Position numbers and translations under genes: made by a program
The notes under the pieces: model-generated
What the model was told of the DNA's origin: nothing
Seen by the model: the letters and a program-made list of their open reading frames with translations, nothing else
Database searches by the model: none
In this document: in pieces, positions 33,880 through 45,424 of the stretch
How the letters are laid out: every line of letters starts with the position of its first letter
Position numbering within the stretch: position 1 is the stretch's first letter
Assembly (NCBI GenBank): GCA_025200525.1
Contig: CM045758.1
Coordinates: forward strand, 165,070,261 to 165,134,260
DNA length: 64,000 bases
Source: Camellia lanceoleosa
Taxonomy: Eukaryota; Streptophyta; Magnoliopsida; Ericales; Theaceae
Direction of reading: 5' to 3'

Positions 33880-36079
33880 GGGTAAATTACATTGACACCC
33901 CCTGAAGTTTATGTTTATTACAGTTCCCTCCTCACCTTTTGGAAATTGCATCCCCCTCCCTAAGATTTAAAGTTTTATTATAGATTGCTCTGTCCAGCAA
34001 TTTAATTTTTTGGGTAAATTATATTGACACCCCCTGAGGTTTATGTTTATTACAGTTCCCCCCTCACCTTTCGAAAATTACATCTCCCTCCCTGAGATTT
34101 AAAATTTTATTACAGATTGCTCCTTCTAGCAATTTAATTTTTTTAAATACTAATTTTGCCCTCACTGGGTAAATTACATTGACACCCCTCACATTTTAGA
34201 AATTACAATCCTCTTCTCAAGGTTTAAAGTAGTATTACCAATTGTCCCATCGGTTAGTATTAGTTGAAAAAAAAAATTCATTGAAAAAAAAAATTAATTA
34301 GAAAAAAAATTATTTGAAAAAAAATTTTGTTAGTCAAATTTTTAAATTTCTATTTAAAAACTAACGTAAGATAAAAATTACACTGACACCCCTTGAGGTT
34401 TATGTTTATTATACTCGAAAGATAAAAATTATATAAAAATGATAATTATTTTTTATTTTTTATTTCTTAACCAAATTAATTTTTAATTTTTACAAAAAAA
34501 TTTAAAAATCAAACCATACATAGCCTAAGAATCTTTTGATAAGTCATTTCTTACGTTGGTAACTTATTTAATTATTTGTTAATTTTACGACATTTTTACC
34601 ATCTGAGGCCTGTTTGGTAACCATTTCGTTTTTCAGTTTTTAATTTATATTTACAAAATTTTTAAAAACTGTCATAAAAACTTGTTTGATAATTTTTTTG
34701 GTTTATAAATGGTTGTCTCAGTTTGTAAATTTGAGAAAAATACGTAAATTCAAAAAATGAATTCGCGTTGGTTTTTAAACAGAAATTTAAAAATTTGACT
34801 AACAATTTTTTTTTTTCAATTAATTTTTTTTTCAACTAATACTAACTGAGGGGGCAATTGGTAATGCTACTTTAAACCTTAGGGAGGGGATTGTAATTTC
34901 TAAAATATGAAGGGTGTCAATGTAATTTACCCAGTGAGGGCAAAATTGGTATTTAAAAAAATTAAATTGCTGGAGGGAGCAATCTGTAATGAAACTTTAA
35001 ACCTTAGGGATGGGGTTGTAATTTCCAAAAGGTGAAAGGGAAACTATAATAAACATAAACCTCAGGAGGTGTTTTCAATACCAATTTTTTCCTCACTAGT
35101 TAATTACATTAATACTCCTCACATTTTAGAAATTACAATCTCCTCCCTAAGGTTTAAAGTAGCATTACCAATTCTCCCCTCGATTAGTATTAGTTGAAAA
35201 AAAAAATCATTGAAAAAAAAATTATTTGAAAAAAAAAATAATTGAAAAAAAAATAATTTGAAAAAAAAAATTAATTGGAAAAAAGTTTTGTTAGTTGAAT
35301 TTTTAAATTTTTGTCTAAAAACCAACGTAAACTCATTTTTTGAATTTACATTTTTTTTTTCAAATTTACAAATTGAGACAACTATTTATAAACCAAAAAA
35401 ATTATCAAACAAGTTTTTATGACATTTTTTAAAATTTTTGTAAATATAAATTGAAAACTGAAAACGAAATGGTTACCAAACATGCCTCAGATGGTAAAAA
35501 TGTCGTAAAATTAACAAATAATTAAATAAGTTACCAACGTAAGAAATTTCAAAAAAGAAAAGGATTCTTAAGCTATGTATTGTTTGAATTTTAGAAAAAA
35601 AATTTAAAAATTAAAAATTAATTTGGTTAAGAAATAAAAAATAAAAAATAATTATCATTTTTATATAATTTTTATCTTTCAAGTGTAATAAACATAAACT
35701 TCAAGGGGTGTCAGTGTAATTTTTATCTTACGTTGGTTTTTAAATAGAAATTTAAAATTTTAATAACGAATTTTTTTTCAAATAATTTTTTTCCAATTAA
35801 TCTTTTTTTCAATGAATTTTTTTTCAACTAATACTAACTGAGAGGGGCAATTGGTAATGCTACTTTAAACCTTGGGAAGGGAATTGTAATTTCTAAAATG
35901 TGAGGGGTTTTAATGTAATTTACCTAGTGAGGGCAAAATTGGTATTTTAAAAAAATAAATTTTTGGAGGGAGCAATCTGTAATAAAACTTTAAACCTCAG
36001 GGAGGGGGATGTAATTTCCAAAAGGTGAGGGAAGAATTGTAATAAACATAAACCTCAGGGGGTGTCAATGTAATTACCC
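33880..36079. mobile_element. 2.2-kb fold-back (long inverted repeat) element, Mutator-type target site
   Basis: The left end GGGTAAATTACATTGACACC and the right end (reverse complement GGGTAATTACATTGACACC) match. The arms then pair over roughly 1 kb, with landmarks such as GACACCCCCTGAGGTTTATG, CCATCTGAGG and ACTAATACTAACTGAG mirrored about a centre near 34980. A 9-bp duplication, TTGTTTCTT, flanks it exactly (33871-33879 and 36080-36088), a length typical of Mutator-superfamily insertions. The left arm carries an extra direct copy of its first 130 bp (33880-34011 and from 34012), and shorter inverted copies occur near the centre. No coding capacity is seen. It interrupts the N-terminal exon of the Ulp1-like gene. 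Confidence 0.88.
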
Positions 36080-37330
36080 TTGTTTCTTTTTCGCTTTAGA
36101 GGCTTTCTTATGTGCAACATCTGCTAAATGGAGCATACAAATTAAGACAATATTTATGTCATTAGAAGAGGTAACAAGTGGTATATTTTGCCAACAAGAT
36201 TAGTGATATGAACATTCAAACAATGATGTGAACAGTCACAGTTGGTGGATGTGAACATCCATATTTGTCAAATGTTAACCTAACAAAGGTCAACATTTAT
36301 ATTTGTATTTGTTTTTCAATGTAATGGAGATGGGATATGCATGCATATTGACATAATCACACAATTGTTGATTGTAGATGGTGACATGCAAACAAAGACC
36401 AATTCAATCATAATAGACAACAAATGCATTTTTTTGAGGCCAACAACAAGGTTGTGAACATTCACACCACTGTTGTACACACTCACATCTGGTGTGGACA
36501 TTCATATTGGTATTAGAACATGTTAGTTCGTTGTGGATGCACGTTTGTTCGTTGTGGATGTCTACATCCAAAACAACACCAATGCAATCACAAGGAATAA
36601 CAATGTGAAACTTCATTGTGAACATTCACACTTCTAATTGCGATGATAATGCGTAGACTTATAATCATGCAATGCCAATGTTAAAGTTTAACATCAAAAT
36701 TGAAATACATTTTAAAATATTAAAGTTGACATAAAAATAACAAAAGTGATATGTTTGCTCTAAACACAGTAGTGAATGTGTGTGTATGGTTTTGGGTAAA
36801 TAAGGGGGGTGGTCAATTTACGCAGGTTATGAATGTTCACATTAGAATAATATTTAACAACAACAACTGAAACAAGTAAGTTGGTCCATGATTCCTTGTT
36901 TCCATATGAATGTTCACTAGGATTAACAACAATATTAGGGACAAGAACAATAATAATATGAAGCTTCACACATTGTATGAATAAAAACAGGGGATATGTG
37001 TGGAAACTCATATTGGTGCAATTTTAAGAAGAGATTCACATAATTAAAACATATAACAACAACAACGACATTTGAAATAATTGACTTGGCCCAAAATTTT
37101 AATTTTCATGTGAATGTTCACTACTATTAATAACAATAATATAATTGCTACTACAATATTTTTGGGTGGGAAAAACCATATAATTGGGATTAGGGGTAAG
37201 GGGTTCACATTCACAATTAGGGCAAGAATAACAATATTAGAGGCAAGAACAATAATAATATGAAGTTCCACACATTGTATGAATAAAATCAGGGGATATT
37301 TGTGAAAGTTCACAATGGTGCAATTTCAAG

Positions 37331-37621
37331 AAGAGATTTAGGGTTTATATACAAAATAGGTGAGATTACTTATGCTTTTTGCCCATATCAACGGTTGGAT
37401 TCTCACAAATGGTCAGTGATGGTGATTTTGACAAAGATGGAACTTAAGGATGTTCGGTAATGGTGATTTTGACGATTTCAATGACGAACGGCGGAGGGAT
37501 GATGAACACCACAATGAGACACTGTGACAATAGGACAATGAGAGGGCATATGGATGATGAGATATTGTGGAATAGGGTTTTGGATTTTTGGAAGGTTGAG
37601 GATCTTCTTCGTGATTTCTGC

Positions 37622-37668
<47 letters not shown>

Positions 37669-37868
37669 GGTTATTTGATTCAAAGAATAAGACGCTTGTT
37701 GGGGTGAGGGTGTTTTGGTCTTCTAATCTAAAATAGAACCTAATGGAATTGTAGAAAAAAAAATATGGGTTAGATGGAATAGGACTCTTAGAGAGTGGAT
37801 TTACTAAAAAAGCTCCTTAAGAAAAATTGCTATTTCACATTTTCCACACCCATTTACCCACAACTTTC
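37331..37868. other. Interval after the MULE with a (GA)n run
   Basis: A perfect (GA)n microsatellite lies at 37627-37669, next to a stretch (37440-37620) that could be the promoter or leader of the minus-strand Ulp1-like gene, judging only by position. I see no gene. Confidence 0.45.
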
Positions 37869-37876
37869 CCATAACT

Positions 37877-38583
37877 AAGGCTGAGCATAGGGTCATTCGA
37901 CCCGTGAAAATCATCCAATTCAATCTGCTCCGTGCATGTGAGGACGGTTTCAAACCTGCAGTAGGGTCAGATGCGGTTTCAAATATTTCCATGTTTCAGG
38001 TTGCGGGTTTCACTTGCACCCGCACACTTTTTTTTTTTTTTTCCATAAAATTCTGGACAGTCTTAACCTTCCATATTAGTAGATGTATATATATATTATA
38101 TACTCACAATTGATGTGTTTAAATATATACACATACACAATATATAATACATATTTCTAGTAAATTGAACTTCTTTTATTTATATACGTAAATAGAACCT
38201 TTTTTTTTTTTTTTTTTTTTTTTTGGAGTATGGATTATCAATTTTTGAATATCTGAGATTCAAATATTATGAATAAAAAATTATTCAAAAATAATGATTT
38301 TATGATAAGAAATATGTGATTTTATGGCTTAAAATAATATTTAGAAAACAAGGAGAAAATGCCCAAAATAATATTTAGAAAATGGGGAAAAATAGGTCCA
38401 AAAATAAATTTTTAAAGAAAAAAGCTCAATTTGCAAACCGCCCGCATATCCGCAAACCCTATCTACACAACCCACAACCTGCACTGCAAGTGGTTGTGGG
38501 TTCAATTTTTCCCAAACTGCAGACATGTGAGCAGGTCTAAACTGCAAACCGAACTGTTAAAAACTGATCCATGAGCAACCCTA
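37877..38583. mobile_element. hAT-type MITE 1 (707 bp)
   Basis: The ends are TAAGGCTGAGCAT and, inverted, TAGGGTTGCTCAT. The flanking 8-bp repeats are CCCATAAC (37869-37876) and CCCACAAC (38584-38591), differing by one base. An 8-bp duplication and TA(G)GG...CCCTA ends fit the hAT superfamily. The interior is AT-rich with a poly-T run (38200-38223) and no protein. Confidence 0.78.
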
Positions 38584-38591
38584 CCCACAAC

Positions 38592-38906
38592 TAGGGCTGC
38601 AAATGAACCGAGCTGTTCATTAAGGGCTCGAATATTAGGCTCGTTTAGTAAACGAGTCGAACTCGAACTCACATAAGCTGGGCTCGTTTATCTTTATTTA
38701 TATTATATAATAAATGTATTATTTATATATTAAATAATATAAATAATATTAAACAAAATTATCGAGCCGAGCCGAGCTAAGCTCAAGTTTCATTAATATT
38801 AACGAGTCGAGCCAAGTTTAAGCTCAATATGTAAACAAGCCGAGCTCGAGCTCAGCAAAGCTCAGCTCGGCTCGGCTCGGCTCAGTTCAGTTCGTTCACA
38901 ACCCTA
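38592..38906. mobile_element. hAT-type MITE 2 (315 bp)
   Basis: The ends are TAGGGCTGCAAATGAAC and, inverted, TAGGGTTGTGAACGAAC. The 8-bp duplication CCCACAAC is exact (38584-38591 and 38907-38914). Inside are CGAGCTCG/GAGCCGAGC-rich arms around an AT-rich centre, able to fold back. Confidence 0.88.
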
Positions 38907-39164
38907 CCCACAACCATTGGTTATACCTTTCACATGTTCATGGACTTTAAATTTAGGGGAAAATACAAGTCAGTGGATTTTTTAAACTTAATTATATATT
39001 AATGATAAATTTTATAAATATTAATAATTAATATTATATTTTTTTCCATATATTTGATTTTTTTGGTAAAACCCATTGTGCTGTAGATTCTCCTTAAATT
39101 TAGACCATAACTGAACTTTCAAATATTGCTAAAATTATCCCAAATTTAAAATCTAGAACAAATA

Positions 39165-39545
39165 ACATTGGTAGTTTCTATACTTCGGTCCTGTGTCATT
39201 TTAATTTCTATAATATCAATTGGCTCAATTTTGATAATAAGTTTATGATTTTGTTTTAATTTGATTTAATTGATTAAATTATTAGCTATATATATATATA
39301 TATATATAATACGCACATGAATAATGTGGCATGCTTTTATAAGTAAAATTATAAATTTGTTAAACTCATTCAATCAATTTAGTAACTATTTTTTTTTTAA
39401 AATTCTAATCGATAGTATCAATTGAACCAAATTAATATAAAATTTAAAATTAAAAGTTAAAGTTAAATTAATTAAATTATAAGAATTAAAATGACACATG
39501 AATAAAATTAAAATGAAAGGAACTAACAAAATAATTTATCCTAAA
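39165..39545. mobile_element. Small fold-back MITE, AT-rich
   Basis: The left part (TGTGTCATTTTAATTTCTAT, near 39191) pairs with the right part (GAATTAAAATGACACATG, near 39483). The arms resemble those of the MITE at 51761-52148 (TGTGTCATTTT...CAATTGG), so both may belong to one family. I could not fix a target duplication. An (AT)n run lies at 39284-39308 between the arms. Confidence 0.6.
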
Positions 39546-40006
39546 ATCTATCATATAAATTTAAACTTGTGTGCCACAATAGAAGGAGGCTTGTCTTTAA
39601 ATTTTAAATTCGAAATGAGTAGTATATATATATTAGGATTGTGAGCTCACTTGAAGGATGTGTTTAAAATATAATAAGTTTTAATTTTGAATTGAAAATA
39701 TATCTTCTATATTGCTTAGGTGGTGAAAGTGTTCTTTATTACGTCAATAGTTATAGGTTCAAATCTTGTGTCCTCTTGTTGTTAACTAGTAATTTTTTTT
39801 TTTTTTTTTTTTTTTTGATGGAGAAATTGACACTTGGTAAGAGTATTTTATAATTTTTCGAAATGAAGTGGATAGTTCACTTTTAATAATAATATAGATA
39901 GATAAATATAGAAAAATAACCAACTTGTTTTTTAGATTCAATGATGTGTAAGTGAGATAATTGATTAATAATATTAGAGAAGATATGAAAGTGAAATTTG
40001 CCTTAG
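39546..40006. other. AT-rich intergenic DNA
   Basis: There is a poly-T run at 39793-39816 and no recognisable gene or repeat. Confidence 0.5.
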
Positions 40007-40011
40007 ATATT

Positions 40012-40750
40012 TGTGAGGGTAATTTATACAAGTAAATTGGGCCAGGCTAAGTAATGGGCCGGTATGGGCCGGAGTATGAAAAGCAGAGTAACAAGACCTC
40101 ATTCAAGTAGTCCGGTCGCGGAAGTGTGTTATCACGGTCACGATTAGCCCGGTCAAGGAAGAATGTTGTTATATTGGTTCAGGAGAGCGCTACAGTTAGC
40201 CCGGTTGGGTCTTCTAGCTGAAGTAAGAGAAGCTATCTTCCTGACTGTCCTGAGTTAGTTCGGCAAGTATCTTCTATGGATAACTCGGTCGTAGTATGGG
40301 AAGCCGAGGTAGGAGACAGTAAGGCAGAGCCGAACTAGCGTATAGGTTGGACACTCCGGTTAGTCTAACATGGCAATGTTACTTCGGTTGTAACGGTAGT
40401 TCGGCTATGGTAAAACCATCTCACTTGGTTTAAGCAGTGAGAGGGGTGTTGAGAGAAGCATTATCTCTCAGGAGTATGAATCCTAGGAGGACTCTACATG
40501 GAGGAGTAAGAGTCCTACTAGGATTGTGCCACACGAAACCTATAAAAGCTCACCAACATCACCTATGGAGAGGTAACACAACTTTGTTTTCTGAATACAT
40601 AGAGCTTTTGACTTAAGCATCAGAGAGGTTTCCGGCATACACCCGCCGGCTAGCTCACGTTTGTGTTTTCAGGTGATAAAGCGACGTCGTACGGAGGAGC
40701 GCAGACTTGATCAACAGGATTATACGAGAAGGTGTATTTCTTTCCGCATA
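40012..40750 (+). repeat. 5' LTR of the second Tat element
   Basis: It starts TGTGAGGGTAA and ends GCATA, directly before AT and the PBS. A TATA box (TATAAAAG, 40541-40548) lies about 530 bp in. The LTR ends TG...TA in both copies rather than TG...CA. Confidence 0.92.
40541..40548 (+). promoter_or_regulatory. TATA box of the second Tat element
   Basis: TATAAAAG in the 5' LTR, conserved in the 3' LTR at 51478-51485. Confidence 0.7.
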
Positions 40751-40752
40751 AT

Positions 40753-40770
40753 TGGCGCCGTCAGGGGAAT
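40753..40770 (+). other. Primer binding site of the second Tat element
   Basis: TGGCGCCGTCAGGGGAAT begins two bases after the 5' LTR. TGGCGCCGT is a widespread PBS of plant gypsy elements. Confidence 0.85.
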
Positions 40771-40818
40771 TCGCATAAGAACAAAACCTCTTGATCAAGC
40801 TTTTTCTCTCAAAAATCA

Positions 40819-42679
40819 ATGGCGAACAATGAAGAGTTACCTTAGTCCGCCATTGACGGACTGACTCCAGAAGGAGGTGCAAGGCGCGAAGGCCTACCCC
40901 TGGTCACTCCCATGGCGAATCTGGAACCACAAAGACATAATTCCAAGAGGGATGAGAGGGGTCGAAGGCGGAATAATAGCCCTCATCCCTCTCATTCGCA
41001 AAGCCCAGAAAGACAAAGGCGCAGGATTGATCCTCAAACTCTAGAGGATCGCGTCCGGGAACAAGACGAATTGATTCGTAGGATGGCGGCGGACATGGAA
41101 TCTCTAAAGCGCCAGGTGAAAGGAAAAGAAGTGGCGACAGGAGAGGGGCGCAATAACAAGACGCCCCCTCGCCACTCAGAGGGTCGTAGTAGGAATTCTA
41201 CACCCTCCTAAGCAGAGAACAGAAGCCTCGTGACGCAATACAATCCAGATCTTCCAGACTCGCCACCTGTGTCCGAGAGGACGAGATCCGAGAGGTCATA
41301 CACCAGGGAAGCACATATTGGCCCTCGATACGCACTCGCATAAGGTCTAGACAGACGGAGTTGCCCAGATCGTCCGACCCACGATCCGTGCTAGAAGAGA
41401 AGGCACGATGGAAGGAGGACACCAGGCGCGATCCACACAGAGTTTCGCCTTTACAATGTTATTCCTGACGCATGGAAGTGTCGAGGTTGGAATGCCAATA
41501 CCGCGCTCGGCCTACGAACCAACGGACAAGGCATTGGCGAGGCTGCAGACCTCACAATTCGTCCCAGCAATAGAGAACGCGCCCCTACCGTCAAGCTTCC
41601 TACAGCCCAAATTCACAACATATGAGGGGAAGACGGACCCCTACTCACACTTTCGCCACTTTCGCCAGTCATGGTCAGATACCGCGAATGAGGCCTTGAT
41701 GTGCATCCTATCCCCTCCAAGCCTTGGCGACCTAGGCCTGATTTGGTTTGAGAAACTTCCAGAAGGCAAGATAGCCCTCGGGCAATTATGAGGCGTTCGT
41801 GACAAGGTTCAACAAACACTAAAACTCCTGGAGATCGACCAGCTACTCTCCATCGACATAGGCGACAAGGAGACCCTAAGATCATACAACAGTCGCTACT
41901 GGGAGACATTCAACCAGATTAGGGACTGCCCAACCAATCTCGCCATTGCGCAATACAAAAGAGGCCTTCCAATGGAACAGATCGAGGACTCTATCACCAT
42001 GACACCGCCCCTCACCATGGAGGCCCTGATGGAGAGAGTGCATCAGCACATCAGGGTAGAAGAGGATGGTGCTCGTGCCAAAGCAAAATCTGGCGCGACC
42101 ACAAAGACTGTGAGAAGAAGACCTCAAGAAAGGTCAATACGGTAGATCGCTAGAACCAAACGGACGGGCAAAGTAGACAACGGTGAGGACCAGACAAGAG
42201 ATGGTTGAGAGTCCAAGATCGCCATAACCACGGTATTCAAGAAACCGATCTACCGAATACTTAGCGAGATTCGAGACGAGCCTTTCAAGTGGGCTGCCAA
42301 GCTAGGCTAGGCGATGACAGTCAAGGTGCACCTTCCACAAAGAAAAGGGCACCAGATCGAGAATTGCACGCCATTGAGGCAGCATCTGGAAGAGTTGGTG
42401 GCAGTAAGCCACCTGGACAAATACATTGAAGGAGGGGCACAGCCAGCCCCCCAGGACCATAATAACCCCAACGATATGCCGATCGACGCCCCACCTCAGG
42501 GCCTCATCAATGTAATACATGGAGTCTTTGAACCTGAGCGTGTATGCGAGCTCAAAGGTTCAATCAAAAACGCTGAGCACTTAAGAGAGGTGCTAAGTAC
42601 CCAACCAGTCGTCAAGAAGGGGAAGACAGAGGCCACAAATGTCATGTCTTTTTCGGATAAAGACTTGGCAAGGATTTAA
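40819..42679 (+). pseudogene. gag of the second Tat element
   Basis: The ATG at 40819 begins a frame with one TAG where Gln is expected, then continues to 41211 (Arg/Ser-rich, DRVREQDELIRRMAADME). After a frameshift near 41420 come the typical Tat gag stretch (LARLQTSQFVPAIENAPLP, KFTTYEGKTDPYSHFRHFRQ, ALMCILSPPSLGDLGLIWFE) and FNQIRDCPTNLAIAQYKRGL. A zinc-knuckle remnant (KGHQIENCTPLRQHLEELV) lies at 42345-42400. The frame is broken at 41789-41791 and near 42140-42310. Confidence 0.85.
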
Positions 42680-43242
42680 TGCCTCACAACGATGCCTTGG
42701 TCATCACTCTCCGAGTCAAGGATTTTGACGTCAAGCGGATTCTGATTGACCAAGGTAGTTCATGTGAAATCATGTACTATGAAACCTTCAAACAACTAAA
42801 GTTGCAAGATAAAGACTTGGCGCCTGCCGTATCTCCCCTTATCGGATTCAACTCCATGCCAGAATGGCCCGTCGGCAAAATTATCCTCCCAGTCAGAGCA
42901 GGGAGTGTGACGAAACAAGTGGAGTTCTGGGTGTTGAAGGTCCCCTCCACCTACAACATTATCTTGGGCAGAACATGGCTGCATGCCATGCGCTCGGTGG
43001 CGTCCTCCTACCACCAAGTGATGCGGTTTCCCAACGACACCGGAGTAATAGAAGAAGTATATGGAGATCAGATCATGTCGAAGCAGTGCTTTGTCACAGT
43101 GAACGGCAGCCGCGTTGCCAAAGGATACGTTCATTCGGTGGAAGAACCTGAGAGTAATGAACTATTCGCAGATGTTGGCAAAGCGGCTAGTCAGAAAGCA
43201 GTGGAGGACTTGGTGGAGGTCAGAATAGATGAAAAGAACTAA
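42679..43242 (+). CDS. Retropepsin-like protease region (second Tat element)
   Basis: One open frame encodes 187 residues. RILIDQGSSCEIMYYETF holds the catalytic Asp (here DQGS, with D-x-G-S usual), and YNIILGRTWLHAM is the conserved C-terminal motif. It lies between the gag remnant and RT. Its product would process Gag-Pol. The frame is intact but the surrounding polyprotein is not. Confidence 0.87.
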   Translation: MPHNDALVITLRVKDFDVKRILIDQGSSCEIMYYETFKQLKLQDKDLAPAVSPLIGFNSMPEWPVGKIILPVRAGSVTKQVEFWVLKVPSTYNIILGRTWLHAMRSVASSYHQVMRFPNDTGVIEEVYGDQIMSKQCFVTVNGSRVAKGYVHSVEEPESNELFADVGKAASQKAVEDLVEVRIDEKN

Positions 43243-43254
43243 GATAAGTTCTTT

Positions 43255-43971
43255 TTGCTTGGTTCGTCGTTGTCCAGCACTGAGAGATTGGAGGTCTTGG
43301 AATTTTTGACCTCCAACATCGAAGTGTTCGCCTGGACCCCATACGACATGCCAGGCATTGATCCCAACTTTATCTGTCACCAACTCAATGTCCACCCTTC
43401 TGCCAGACCAATCATTCAGCGCACCCGCAGATCGGCACTCCACCACGCCAAAATAGTGGCAGAAGAAGTAGGAAACCTACTGGAGGCAGGGGCAATCAGA
43501 GAGGTGCAGTACCCAAGATGGATCTCCAACACCGTCGTAGTGCCAAAGAAGAATGGCAAGTGGCGTGTTTGCGTCGATTACAAAACGGTCAACAAGGCGT
43601 GCCCAAAAGATAGCTTTCCTCTACCAAGGATAGATCAACTAGTAGACTTAACGGCAGGGCATAACCGACTTAGTTTTCTGGACGCATACAGAGGCTACCA
43701 CCAAATCGCCATGCATGAACCAGACCAAGAGGTCACATCCTTCACCACTCCAAGGGGACTCTACTGCTACAAAGTCATGCCCTTTGGCCTAAAGAACGCA
43801 GGGGCGACGTTCCAGAGAATGGTCACCAAGATGTTTGAACCATTGTTAGGCAGAACAATGGAAGCTTACATCGATGACATGGTGGTCAAGAGCAAGGATG
43901 AGAATGACCATCTCAAGGACCTAGGTGAGATGTTCGAGATCCTAAAGAAGCATAAGTTACGCCAACGCTAA
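43255..43971 (+). pseudogene. Reverse transcriptase (second Tat element)
   Basis: The order of motifs is complete: [80 protein letters not shown] and [11 protein letters not shown] with the catalytic YxDD. The open frame ends at 43969-43971 in the connection region (KHKLR...), where a frameshift leads to FLGFLVT downstream. Confidence 0.92.
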
Positions 43972-44700
43972 GTGTGCGCTCGAGTAGGATCTCGCAAATT
44001 CCTAGGCTTCTTGGTGACCAACCGAGATATAGAAGGCACCCTTCTCGCATCAAGGCAATACAGATCTGGAGAGGCCAAACTCAATGAAGGAAGTGCAAGA
44101 TCTCACCGGCATGGCGGCCAGCCAATCGATTCATAAGCCGGCCGTCGACGGACTACGACCATTCTTCCATGCATCAAGGCTAAGTTTGAGTGGGACGAAG
44201 AATGCGACCACGACCGGAAAGCCTAAAAGAATACATGTCTTCTCCACCACTACTTGTAACACCAATCCTCGGAGAAGAACTCTTCTTATACTTAGCAATA
44301 TCACAAAGATGCAATTAGCGCAGTTGTTGGTCCGCGAATGAGTCCAACATCTTCCCATCTACTATGTCGAAGACATTATCGGGCCAAACAAGGTACTTGC
44401 CATCGAGAACCGGCATTGGCCTTGATGATGGCCTCAAGGAAGTTATCGCATTACTTTCACGCCCACACCATAGTTGTTCTCACAAATTTTCCCATTAAAG
44501 GCTTTATTTGAAAGAGCAAACTTCTCCGGGCAAATTCAAATGGGCGTGAGAGTTGGGACAATACGACATCAAGTTCCAACCTAGGACCGCAATAAAAGCG
44601 CAAGCATTGGCAGATTTTGTTGCAGAATTCACACCAGGAAGTCATCACATCTGCCCAATGACCTAATCAAATCAAACAACCGAACTAAGGATGGAAGTTG
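43972..44700 (+). pseudogene. First RNase H remnant (second Tat element)
   Basis: Only fragments are readable in changing frames: RKFLGFLVTNRDIEG, LARSH-like stretches, QLAQLLVRE, VLAIENRHW and FPLKALFERANFSG near 44480-44535. They lie where the RNase H of pol belongs. At least five frameshifts are needed, so this part is the most decayed of the element. Confidence 0.6.
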
Positions 44701-44919
44701 ACGCCTAATAACGCAACCCCTAGTATCGTTACTCACCAGCCCCAAGGCGCACTGAGTAAAGAAAGGAAGGAAGAAACAAACCATGCTACACCAAGTCAGG
44801 ACTCACCAACAAATAAAGACTTGGTGCAAACAGAAAAGCAAGGCGACAAATGAAAGCATGGACTCTGAAGAAAACACCAACAACATGGAAGATCCCAAGG
44901 CATCATCTGATCCCTCCAC

Positions 44920-45230
44920 CTACTGGAAGTTGTTCGTCGAAGAGATGTGGAAGCTCTTCGTGGATAGAGCATCCAATCGGCATGGAGCAGGACTTGGTAT
45001 AGTCCTCATCTCTCCGCACGCCTAGTAGTGGAGCAGTAATCAACCTTGGCTTCCCAAAGATCAAACAACGGCGGAGTATGAAGCGCTTCGCGTGTCTCAA
45101 GTCAAGATTCTACATGAAGGCCACCGAGCTAATGGTTTACAAATGACTGCAATGGTGGTAAACCAAATATCCGCGACTACGAGGCAAAGGATGATAGAAT
45201 GGCCAAGTACCAAGAATTGGTCGTAACATG
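44920..45230 (+). pseudogene. Second RNase H of the Tat lineage (second element)
   Basis: [20 protein letters not shown] (Asp of the first acidic motif, with DRAS in place of DGAS), then EYEALRVS-like and QMTAMVVNQIS stretches in shifted frames. This duplicated RNase H marks the Tat lineage. Confidence 0.72.
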
Positions 45231-45424
45231 AGATAAAGAAGTTTGAAGTGGTGAGGATAGAACAGATCGGCAGAGAGGAAAACAAGAGAGCATTTAACTC
45301 AAGAAGCTTCACCTCAATGGCGATACCTCCATTCCTCACCCACTACTAATCGACTACCCGCCTAGACCAAGCATTGAAGACCCGTATGTAAGAGGTATGT
45401 TGTGCAGATTTAGGCCTTTCTTGG

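Larger units (their letters stand above)
30384..36115 (-). pseudogene. Ulp1/SENP-like (C48) cysteine protease gene of the MULE, decayed
   Basis: On the minus strand the N-terminal part is near 36115-33560, split by the fold-back element at 33880-36079. Then come DDDEEIVRLVCMYAARNFY (33360-33420), YMVPLENMKEYDWAKQI (near 33200-33260), YWLCKHTTILQHHKP (about 32780-32830), a charged low-complexity region (32166-31768) and the protease domain. There HWTIAVYN (31017-31022 encodes the His-Trp) and DCGPTVCYIM (near 30570-30584, the catalytic Cys) fit C48 proteases, which cut SUMO or related conjugates. The Tyr-Asp-Ser expected after the His motif reads Tyr-Asn-Ser (30969-30971). Stops are frequent. 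It ends near 30386. The DDDxxxVRL-type N-terminal module is typical of Ulp1 genes carried by plant MULEs. Confidence 0.72.
26640..37330. mobile_element. Mutator-like element with transposase, Ulp1-like gene and dispersed palindromes
   Basis: The limits are set by the spread of a short palindrome family (TGTGAA-NN-TTCACA and variants) that I find throughout this interval and not elsewhere in the window. A MuDR-type transposase runs forward (27170-29609) and a Ulp1-like protease gene runs on the minus strand (about 36115-30385), so the two are convergent. This pairing matches known Ulp1-carrying MULEs such as Kaonashi elements in Arabidopsis. I could not find long terminal inverted repeats or a confident target duplication, so it may be a non-TIR MULE or the ends may be eroded. 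Confidence 0.75.

Noticed and set aside
37554..37678. Arg/Glu repeat peptide
   Set aside because: Translation of the (GA)n microsatellite.
43972..45424. Separate host gene between RT and integrase of the second Tat element
   Set aside because: Fragments match RNase H and second RNase H order of Tat pol; frames change because of decay.
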